Assembly: GCF_000388065.1 (NCBI RefSeq)
Contig: NW_009242987.1
Span: 1,339-44,656, forward strand
Length of the DNA: 43,318 nucleotides
Direction of reading: 5' to 3'
DNA from: Fonticula alba
Lineage: Eukaryota > Opisthokonta > Rotosphaerida > Fonticulaceae
The notes under the pieces: generated by a model
What the model was told of the DNA's origin: nothing
Database searches by the model: none
Seen by the model: the letters and a program-made list of their open reading frames with translations, nothing else
Made by a program: the position numbers and the translations under genes
Shown: positions 34,297-43,318 of the stretch, one piece after another
Numbering within the stretch: the stretch's first letter is position 1
Layout: each line of letters starts with the position of its first letter

Positions 34297-34307
34297 GGGG
34301 GGGGGGC
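34157..34307 (-). repeat. Poly(G)/poly(C) tract between two minus-strand genes
   Basis: The plus strand is almost pure G, including an uninterrupted run of about 34 G at 34157-34190 and another long run near 34242-34295. On the coding strand it is poly(C) and fills most of the 178-base space between the stop of the upstream gene and the rhodanese start codon. Confidence 0.9.
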
Positions 34308-34323
34308 CGCAGGCACGGCGGGT

Positions 34324-37300
34324 CTACGAGGTGCCGCACACATGCTCCGGGCTGGTGTCACGGCGCCAGCACAAGTACGTGCAGGCCAGGCGAACCAGGT
34401 GCACCAGCTCCGGGTCATGGTGCGCCAGGCGGATGTCCAGCACCGGGCTGTCGATCTCCATGCTGCTGCTGCTGCCGCTGGCAATCGCGGCGGCGGCCGC
34501 CTCGGCCGCCGCGTCAACCGGCAAATCGGCCGGCCCGCCGGTGTTGACCACCGTCCCGAAGCAGGACCCCAGGCAATTGGTGGTGTCGAAGCGCGCGAAA
34601 AAACCGTGCACCAGGTCACGGCCGACTGGCCCGAGCGCCGCCCCCGGGGGGAGGTAGCATGTCAGCAAGCGGCCGCCACAAGGGGGGACATAGAAGGGCG
34701 GCGAAGGGCAAAAGGCGGCAGAGCAGAGAGAGAGAGAGAGAGCGCGCGAGAGAGGCAGAGCAAGGCACAAGGGCGCCAAAGGACGCACGAGCATCCACCA
34801 GGCAGTCCAGCACCCGGCGCCGGTCAAGGCGCAGCGCCGTCAGGGCCCGGTGCGACGCGGCACTGGCCGCGCATGAGGCCGACGTGGCGGTGAAGGGCTC
34901 GGTCGGGGCCCGGCCCGAGGCGGCCCCCCCACCGGGGGAGCCCTCGTCGTCATCCGGCCCGGCCGCCCCGAAGAGGTTGCCGACCAGGCGCTCCGGGGCC
35001 ACCACCGGCGACGAGGCGAACCCCCCCGCGTCCGGGCAGCGCGCAGAAGAGCCGCCCCGCCGGACGCCCAGCGCCTGGCGGAAGCCCTGGTCCCCCTCGG
35101 CCGAGCCGAAAAGCGCCCGGAGGAAGGCCTGCCGCACGGAGGCCACCGGCTCCAACAGCAGCATCGGCGACACCGGGGCCCACAGGTCCACCAGCAGGGC
35201 CCGGCGCAGGGCGGCCACCGGCTCGGGCCCGACCACCCCGAGGCTGGCCAGCAGGCCCGGGTCCGCGGCCAGGCGGATCGCCCGCGCCAGCCCCGTCCAC
35301 ACATGGTCCCGGTGCGAGTAATCCGGCGACTGGAGCAACGAGGCGAACACCCGCCAGTAGAGACGCCCATTGCACCGGCCCGGCGCCGGGGCAAAGGGCT
35401 CCTCCTTGTGCCCGGCAAAGCCGGCGCACTTGTCAAAGCGCGGGTCGCACACCGGCCCGGCCCCGGCCCGATCCGGGCCCGGCCACAAGGCCGCCGCCCA
35501 TGCACCCGGGTCACGCGGCAGCGGCGGGGGCAGCTCGCCGGCCGGGTCCTCGGCCGCCGGGGCGGTCGCCGCGCGCTCCCCCCCGGCCCCGGTGCCCGGC
35601 ATGCCGCCGGCAAAGAGCAGCGGGATGAAGTGCTCCCGCGCGTGGCCGGCATACCGCAGGATGAGCACCGGCAGCAGCCACTGAACCACGCGCGCCTTGA
35701 CCGCGGCGATCGGATCGAACAGCAGCAGCCCCAGCCCCAGCTGCAGGAGGGTCAGCTCCGTGCGCCGGAGCAGGCGGAAGGCGTGCTGCGCGGCCGGCGG
35801 CATCCCGGCCGGCCGGCACTCCCGGCACTGTTGGTCGCCCTCGTCCGGCGAGGCGCCGGGCGCCGAGTCGGCCCGCACGAAGTCCCGCGGGCTCGGCATC
35901 CCGGCCCAGAAGGCCGCCAGGGCCAGTTGGCTAGGGTGCACGCGGCCAAGCGCGAAGGGGTGGCATTCATGCGAGTGGGCGATGGCGCGGAGCAGGGGTC
36001 AACAACGAGGAGGGGGACTGGCGGCGGGGAAGGGAGGAGAGGGCAAAGAGAGAGAGAGAGAGAGGAGCGGCGAGGAGGAGGGAGAGACTGAAATAGAAAG
36101 AGGGACACGGAGGGGCAGACACAAGGACACAAAGTCACAGCGAAAGGAACACCGGCGCGATACGCACTCAACCAGCACCAGCCGCTGCTCCCAGTCCCAG
36201 TACGGCAGCACCGACTTGCCCGGAGCCGGATGCCCGCCATTGGTGGCCCGGGCGGCAAAGAGGCTGAACACCCCGCGATAGGCTCGCTGCACCACGAAGC
36301 GCAGAGCCCCTTCCGCGCGGAAGACCCGGCCGACCGCGTCGGCGGCCCCGGCGCCAGGGCCCCCCCCGGGCCCGGCGAAGAGGCTGAACCCCATCAGGGC
36401 CAGCCCCTGCAGGGCGGCATTCGAGGTGGCCGTGCTGGAGGTGCCCATCAGATTGCTGGACACATTCTCCGGGCGGGTGACCAGCGGCGGGGGGATGGCC
36501 GCATCGCGAGCCATGCTCCCCAGTCGCAGGGGGATCACCACGGCCGGGTCGAAGGCCGTCGTCGACCGGAAGGCCAGGAGCTCCCCGCCGGAGCAACACA
36601 GCAGCGGATAGTCCAGGTAGCTGGCCCGCGCGCCGGGGCCCATGGCCCGGGCCACCGCCTGGCACCGGTGACACCCGGCCCGGATGAAGGCCGCCTTCAC
36701 CGGCAGCAGGAGCTGGTCGAAGGCCGGAGCCAGGGCCCCGGCGAAGCGCCACACCCCGGGCCCGGGGCCCGGGCCCCGGTGGCCGGCCACCAGGGCCAGG
36801 ATGTGCGCCACCACCGGCAGGCAGGCCGCCAGCACTTGGTTCACATCCGACGAGGGGGTGGCCGCGGTCAGGCGCGTGGCCGCCAGCTCCCCCAGCGTCG
36901 GGTGCAAGGAGGGCAGGCGCCCGGCCGGGGCCGAGCCCGTGCTCGCGCCCGGGCCCATGGCCGCCGGCCGCCCGGCAAAGCACTCCCGCAAAAATTGATT
37001 CAAGCTGATCAGCGGCGGCGGGTCCCCGGTGCCCGGGCTCGGCCCCGGCAAGACCGCCCCGTGCCACAGAGCCCGGGCCAGCTCCGGCCCGGCCGCATCT
37101 CCCCCCGCACACCGGGCCGCCAGCGAGAAGAAGGTCCGCATGTCGCCCGGGGCTCCGCCCGGCAGGGGGCACCGCTCGGCCAGCAGCACCAGCAGCAGCG
37201 CCGGGAGGGCCCGCGCCGAGCCCAGCACGGTGGCGCTGTCGCCGGAGTCGCGCGTCGAGACCATCAGCGCCCGCAAGCGCTCCGGCAGGGTCTACATGGT

Positions 37301-39157
37301 GTGTCCGGGCGCCAGACAGCCCGGGCGTCGGGGGAAGGGGCGGGGGCGGGGGGGGGGGGGGGGGGGGCAACCAAACCCCCAGGCAGGCGAGGCGAGGGCA
37401 AAGTCCCCGGCACACGGTCGACGACAAGGAGGTCAGTCCCACCTGGGCGGGGAGGAAGAGCAAAAGGGAAAGAAGGAACAAGGACAAGGCTGCACGCCGG
37501 GCGTCAGCCGCCCCTGCCCGCCGCCTCGCCGCCCATGCGGGCACAACACGGCGAGGGGGGCCGCAACCGACGCACATGGCCAAAGAAGGACCCGATCACC
37601 GGGCCCAAGGACAGGCTGGCCGCGGCTTGGCGCACGGGCCGGCTGCGCTCGCGATCGAAGGACACCAGCTGCTCCAGCAGCCCGGGGATGATGCGCTCAC
37701 GCAGGGAGGGGCTCACTGCGCGCCCGGCAGGAGGCCCGGGCAAACGTGTCAGCAGCTCACCGGAACACCGGCATCAAAAGGCAGGCGCGAGGGAGGGGGG
37801 AGGGCAACACGCACATGCAGCTGACACGGCCCCGAGCAGGGTGGCCGCCGAGCGCTTTACGCCCCAGATGGGGTCCCCGCAGAGGAGCCGGAAATAGGGG
37901 AGCTACCGGTCGGCACACCGCCAGGCGCGAAGGACAGAGGGAGGGAACCGGGCGAAAGCCGGGCGAACACATGTGTGGCGACGTTAGACCATGCCCAGGG
38001 GCCACGGCGTGTGGCGGGCGCCGGCGGCGGAGTGCCCCCGGAGGACAGGCAGGGCGGCGGGGGGGGGGGGGGGGGGACCGGGCAACAGCCGCGCAGGCAG
38101 ACGGCGGCCGGAAGGCGGGGGGGAAAAAAAAAGGACATCGCGCAAGCTTCGCACCAGGAAGTCCTCGAAGAAGCGCGTGCACACGCGCCCGGCCACGGCG
38201 GCGATCAGCTCGGCCAGGGCCGCGCGCGACCGGTGCGACCAGCCGGAGGCCGACTTCTGCGGGAAGTCCGCCACCGCCAGCCACTCCTCCTGGGTCAGAT
38301 GCCGCGATTGGAGCAGGCGCTCGGTCTGCGACAGGGTGGCCTGCGGATCGGCCCCGGCCGCCGGCGGCCGGAGGTGCTGCGACAGGGCCGGGCAGTGGCA
38401 TGGCGCCCGGGCGTGGGCTTCCAGGTCCTCGTCCGAGGCCACCAGTGCCGGGCCGCGGGCCGGGTCGGCCGTGGCCAGCCCGGGCCCGGTGGCCGTGCCG
38501 CCGCCGCCGCCGCCGCCGCTGGCCGATCCGCGGGCCAGCTCCACGCGGAAGATCCCGAGCAGCGGCTGGACCGGGCACGAAAAGGCACACTCATGCAGTG
38601 GCCGGCCATAGATGGTCATCTGCGTGGCCAGGAACACCAGCGACCGGAGGGCGCGCTCGCGCAAGAAGGCCCCGCCAGCTGGTTCGGCCGTCGCCAGGTC
38701 CCGGCACACGGCACAGCACTCGGCCGCGGTGGCCGGCCCCGGGACCGGGTCGTCGGTTTCCACCGTCCGCCGGGGCAGCAGCCGCGGGATGGCGGCCACG
38801 AGAGACTGCGCCGGCAAGGCATCCAGCCAGGGCGCCGGGCGGGGGACCGTGCGCAGGCAGCGAGCGGCGAGACACGCGGCGCATGCCGTTCGCCGGGCCG
38901 TGAGGCAGGTGGATGACAGACGCGCAAGAAATGCGCAGCAATGGAAGAAGGAGAGAAACGAGCGAAGAGAGAAGAAACATAGGGGGAGGGAGAAAGATGA
39001 GTGCACGCAAGAAGGGCAGCCCCGAAGGAGAGACAGAGAGAGAGGGAGGGAGCACATGCAAGCGCCCGAGCGAGACAGGCCCATGGGCCAGCCATGCCAC
39101 CGCGTGTCAGTCGAGCGCGCCACGACATGCAAGCAGCGCAATGGAACCGGTCCCATA

Positions 39158-39198
<41 letters not shown>

Positions 39199-40924
39199 CA
39201 GCAGAGTGACAGTCACCGACTCCATGCGCGTGTTCCGGCGCGAGTCCGAGCCCCCCGGCCCCGGGCCGATGGCCAGCGACAGGGCGCTCGCCTCGCGCCC
39301 CACCGGGAAGGGCGGAATCACAAACGACCCGTCGGCATCATGGTAGGGCCCCGGGGCCGAGCGCTCCCAGTCCGGCACCCCGGGCAGCGGGCACGCCGCC
39401 AGGGCGGCCACAAACTCCGGCACAATGACCGTCGTCAGGAGGAAGTCAAAGAGCCCCCGCTGCGCCGGGCCCGGCAGGACCACCAGCCCATCGGCCGAGC
39501 CGCCGACCACCGCCGGCGCGCCCGCCGCCGAGGCGGCCCGCTGGACATTCAGGTAAAACCCAGCCACCTCGGACTGGAGGACATCCGCCAGGGCCGAGAA
39601 GGCCTGCTGCGCGGCCGGCGCCCCGAGGGCCGGGTCGGCCTCGCGCCCGGCCGCCAGCCGCGTCAGGCACCGGGTCACCGTGCGCACCACCTGCAAGCAG
39701 CGCACCCGCCACAGCAGAGCCTCATCCAGCTGCCGGGCTCGATGGCCGCCGCCGCCGCACGACACATCCGCCAGGGGGACCACCACGGCCGGCCACAGCG
39801 CCGGGTCGGACACCGCCAGCACCGGGCCCCGCGTGGTCGGCAGGTCCATGGCCGCCAGCGAGCAGGCCAGGAACACCCGCAAGGCGCTGGCCGCCAGCTG
39901 CGGCAACGATTGCATGGCAAACACCCGGACCAACTTCTTGGCATCAATCACCAGGGCCCCGGCCAGGCAGGGGAGATACACGCGCAGGAGCTGCCGCGCC
40001 AGGCGCCGGCGCCACTGCCGCGCCAGCCGGCCCATCCGCGCCCCGGCCTCCGGGTCGAAGTACGGGTTGCCGGGCCCGGGCCCGGCCGGCACATGCGGTG
40101 ACCGGTCGCCCGGGGCCGAGCCCGAGCCCGGGGCCGAGCCCGAGGCATCGCCCCCGCCCGAGCCCGAGGCATCGCCCCCGCCCGAGCCCGAGCCCGAGAC
40201 ATCGCCCCCGCCCGAGCCCGAGCCCGAGACATCGCCCCCGCCCGAGCCCGAGCCCGAGGCATCGCCCCCGCCCGGGCCCGAGCCCCCGCAGGCATCACAC
40301 ACCCGGCCGAGGCACCCGCCGGACCCGGCGTCGGCCGCCGGCCCGGCGAGGCTCTGCCGCCATGGGCGCCAGGCACACCCGCCGCACAGGCGCTCGGCCG
40401 ACAGCAGCAGCGCCGCCCGTTCCAGGGCCGCCACCCGGCTGGCGGCGAACTGGAAAAAACGCCCAGCATTCTTGGCCGCATAGTACCGGTAATCCACCAT
40501 CTTCGGCTCGAAGCACAATTGGCTGAAGACCAATGCGCTGGTGGTGGTCAGCTCGGCCGGCAGGCGGTCCACCCGCCGGCCGACCAGCGCCGCCACCGCC
40601 TCGGTCGGGCCGTCCACCGACAGCCCGGCCCCCGACAGGCCGAACCCGCCGGACCCGCCGGGCCCGCCGGGCCCCGGGAACCCAGCCCCACCGAGGGCCC
40701 CGGGCGAGGCGATCTTCGACAGCAGCCCCCCGCCCGGGCGAAGGAGCGACTCCACCCCCGGGCGCCCGTGCGCATCCACCGGCAACTGCAGCAGCCCAAA
40801 GAGCAGGTCCGCCCGCGAGCAGAGCCCATCTTCGTCTTCGTGCCCATCCTCGGCCGGGTCCCGGCGGGGGTCCTCCTCCCCGGCCGAGGGCGCGCCCCCG
40901 TGTGCCGGCGAGGATGGCGACGCC

Positions 40925-40959
<35 letters not shown>

Positions 40960-42390
40960 TGCTGCTCCGGCCCCCGCCGCCTCATGGTCCTCGGCACCAG
41001 GGCACAGGGACGAGGAGCAGCACGGGCCGGGGCCAGGGCCGCCGGCCACTTCCACCGGGACCGCAGTACGCGGCTCGGCCTCCGTGAAGTAGGGCTGATG
41101 CGCCAGCGCCGCCAGGATCACCTGCTCGCACTTGTAATTCTGCCCCTCGAGGCACCGGAACCCGGCGATCGGCCGCGTCACATGCAGGAAGCTCGCCAGC
41201 CAAACCAGCTCCGAGGTGGCGGTGAAGCGTCGCCGGCGGAAGGTGCGCCGGGGCCGCACAGCGCCGACCCCCGTACCCCCCGGCCCATGGGGCCCGATCA
41301 TGGTGGCTGCCAGGCCCGCGCCGAGGGGCCCGGAGCCGCCGCCGGCAGACGCCCCCCTGGTCGGGCCGCTGCCCCGGCGCCGGGGCCCCTCACCCAGGTG
41401 CCGGCCATGCAGCGGCCCACCGGCCGCCCGCGGCGACAGGGAGCTCACCCCGAAGCCGAGCTCCGCGCCCAGGTGGCTGGTCCCGGCAAACTGGTCGTCC
41501 AAGTCCGACAGGCCGTAGTCCGGCAGGTCGTCCGCATCGGCCACCGGCGTGGCGCCAATGCCATCATCGACATCCACATCGTCGCTGCCATCGTCGTCCT
41601 CGTCGTCGGGCCCGGCATGGCCGGCCGGGTCGTGGTCGCTGTCGAAGCCCAGCGACCCATCGGTGCCATCCGTCCGGAAGCCCCCGTCGCTGCCGTCATC
41701 CCCGGGCTCGAGGTCGCTGTCGCCCTCGCCGCCGCCGCCGCCGCCATCGGACCCGCTGCCCTCCCAGCAGACAATCCCCCCGGCCGGGGTGGTGTCGTCG
41801 CGCAGAGGCGGCGCCCCGGTCTCGAAGCGCGACCGCTCCTCGGCCGCCAGGCGCGCACACCCGCACAGGGTCAGGCTCAGGGCCGCCAGCGGCAGGGCAG
41901 CCGCCGCCACCGCCGTCGGCGCATGTGCCCGCGGGCACACCAGCCCCTCGAGGCAGACCGCCAGGCCCGGCGTGCCCGGCGTGCCCGGCATCGCCGCCAG
42001 CGAGCCCAGGGCCGGGGCTCGTGTCCGCGGCAGCCGGAAGGTGGTCATCGGTGCGTCTAGCCACACGGCCAGCTGCTCCAGCGGGTGGTCGCCCAGGGCC
42101 CCGGGCCCGGTGGCCGGGGCCCGGGCTCCCGGCCCGGCAAAGAAGGCCCCCAGGTCCACCCCCAGGTCGATGGAGGCCGCGTCGCCGGCCAGCCCCAGCC
42201 CATGCCCGGCGTCGAGCCGGCCGGAAAGCTGGGCCAGCTCGCGCAGGCCGCGCGCCGTGGCCGATGGCTCATCGAGCCCGGCATCCGCCATGCTCAAGTC
42301 ATCATCGTCCGACGTGGAGGAGGAAAACCCCCCGGGCGAGGGGGCCTCCTCCGGCCCGAGGTCCAGGAAGTAGGACCCGAGGTCGTCCAT
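34324..42390 (-). CDS. Large HEAT-repeat protein resembling PP4 regulatory subunit 1
   Basis: Seven exons: 42390-39199, 38805-38155, 37902-37815, 37715-37576, 37291-36168, 35930-34789 and 34625-34324 (TAG), about 2,212 residues; all six donors are GTGCG. The best marker is exons 3-4: LPYFRLLCGDPIWGVKRSAA, then SPSLRERIIPGLLEQL and RPVRQAAASLSLGPVIGSF. PPP4R1 has the same pair of repeats (LCxDxxWGVRKA... and VRQAAFQSLGPFIS). Other helical HEAT-like pieces are LRVYLPCLAGALVIDAKKLV in exon 1 and PVSPMLLLEPVASVRQAFLR in exon 6. PPP4R1 is a scaffold that binds the PP4 catalytic subunit; that role here is inferred. The protein is over twice the usual length because of an N-terminal acidic region (DDEDDDGSDDVDVDD), an Ala tract (near 40925-40965), a Gly/Ser/Asp repeat and other low-complexity inserts. 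A cysteine pair CLGRVCDAC lies in exon 1. Another HEAT-family identity is possible. Confidence 0.6.
40115..40290 (-). repeat. Coding minisatellite, 30-bp unit (GSGSGGGDxS)
   Basis: Within exon 1 of the large HEAT-repeat gene, 30-base units code the decapeptide GSGSGGGD(V/A)S. Three full copies lie at 40171-40260, with a 24-base copy beside them and decayed units on both sides. Lengths are multiples of three, so the frame is kept. Confidence 0.88.
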
Positions 42391-43318
42391 CGGGCCGAGG
42401 CGACGGGAAGGAGAAGATCAATCCCGCGGCAGGGGAGGAGAGGGGGAGGGGGGGGCCGAGCGAAGGGTGTTGTTCGGTGGGGGAGAAGCAGAGAAAAAGA
42501 GAGAGAGAGAGAGAGGTGTGGATGGGCAAAGTGCAGGGGAGTTCTCAGCGGAGAGGGGGATGGAGAAAGGTGCCGGCGACCGGGGGATCAGCCAGCTTAT
42601 GCGGCTGCGCCTGAAAAGGGGATGCCCCTTCCCCGGGCATGCGCGCGCACATGTTGCCCGGACACAAACGGCGCGCCCGCCCAATCGGGCCGGGGGCCGG
42701 GGGGCGGGGGCGGGCGATGCCCAAGTGTCCGGGGGCGGGCGGGCGGGCGGGCGGGCGTGGGGGGGACCTCGCCCGGGAACTAGCACCCCGCCCTTCCCCG
42801 CGCCCCAGCCGGCGAGAGCACACCACGGCCGACGGCCCCCGGCCCCCCTCATTTGGCCGCCGCCGGGGGGAGAAGCGAGGGGCGAGGGGCCGGGAGGCAA
42901 TTGCCCCGGGGAAAAAACAGCTCCATTTATTGCACAGACATGCGCGGGGTCCTGAGTCCCCCCGGGGGAGGGGAGGCCCCGGCCGCCGGCGCCGCCGCTC
43001 CCTCGGCAACCGGCGGGGGCGGCCGACTCGCCGGCGCATCGCCCCGGGGCGGCGGGGCAGCCCGGCAGCAGCCAGGCAGCTCTTGGATCCCCCCCCCCCC
43101 CGAGGGGCCCCGCCCAGCACGCGCCGGCCCGGCCGGGGGCAGAGGCTAGCTAGGGGCGGCCGGCAGGCGCGGTGCACCGAACCCCAACTGCCAACCCAGT
43201 TGGAACAGGCCAGGGGCCTGCGGGGGTGCTGTGGACCGGAGGCCCGCTCGGGCCCGGCGACGCCGGCAGGCCGGCCCTCGATACGTTGGAACCCTGAGCC
43301 GTCTCCGGCCCCCCCCCC
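42391..43318. other. Upstream region of the large HEAT gene; possible 3' end of another gene
   Basis: From 42391 to about 42640 the plus strand is GA-rich, probably the leader and promoter of the minus-strand HEAT gene. Nearer the window end, the minus strand has AATAAA (complement of 42926-42931) overlapping an in-frame TAA after an Ala/Pro-rich frame that reads GLRTPRMSVQ, which could be the 3' end of another minus-strand gene. A 7-bp inverted repeat CCAACTG...CAGTTGG lies at 43184-43203. None of this is firm. Confidence 0.3.

Noticed and set aside
33417-42390. One single gene fusing the HEAT protein and the rhodanese domain
   Set aside because: The HEAT protein has an in-frame TAG at 34324 after its last helical segment, and the rhodanese frame starts with its own ATG and a mitochondrial-type leader. 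Not fully excluded.

Overview
The window is a very GC-rich (roughly 70% G+C) eukaryotic nuclear draft scaffold. It carries many short introns, five intact eukaryotic-type tRNA genes with RNA polymerase III T-runs, long poly(C)/poly(G) homopolymers and an 840-base N gap. A cysteine-rich (furin-like) receptor linked to a TKL-type kinase, a STE20 kinase and the GC-rich compact style together suggest a unicellular opisthokont relative such as the slime mould Fonticula alba. That species call is an inference from gene style, not a match. Genes use the standard code, G/C-ending codons, and 5' splice sites that are nearly all GT(G/A)CG instead of GTRAGT.

Layout. 1-4.8 kb: fragments of two unidentified intron-rich genes, one on each strand, after an AT-rich island with a TATAAA. 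4.8-10.86 kb: no protein gene that I can support, but tRNA-Ala(AGC), a broken tRNA-Gly half, tRNA-Arg(ACG), a 16-bp tandem repeat and tRNA-Ser(AGA), all three tRNAs on the minus strand. 10.86-14.45 kb (minus): a 13-exon armadillo-like repeat gene in which every intron cuts the repeat at the same place and phase. 14.8 kb: initiator tRNA-Met. 14.9-17.9 kb: nothing convincing. 17.9-24.1 kb (plus): a receptor-like protein of about 1,715 residues with signal peptide, a huge cysteine-rich ectodomain, one membrane span and a TKL-like kinase. 24.5 kb: tRNA-Gly(GCC). 25.38-26.22 kb: assembly gap. 26.3-33.2 kb (plus): a STE20-family kinase with an unusually long low-complexity tail; one conserved kinase segment is absent at a poly(C) tract. 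33.4-34.1 kb (minus): a single-exon rhodanese-domain protein with a mitochondrial-type leader. 34.3-42.4 kb (minus): a 7-exon gene for a HEAT-repeat protein of about 2,212 residues that resembles protein phosphatase 4 regulatory subunit 1. 42.4-43.3 kb: its upstream region and perhaps the 3' end of another minus-strand gene.

The genes do not form an operon or a recognisable pathway. Two kinases and a possible PP4 regulatory subunit are all phospho-signalling parts, but nothing in the sequence ties them functionally. The strongest structural observations are the exon-equals-repeat armadillo gene, the GTGCG splice-donor rule, the sense-strand pyrimidine homopolymers and minisatellites inside introns, and the kinase exon apparently lost at a poly(C) tract. 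Exon boundaries were worked out by hand from reading frame, phase and GT/AG sites; none has transcript support.
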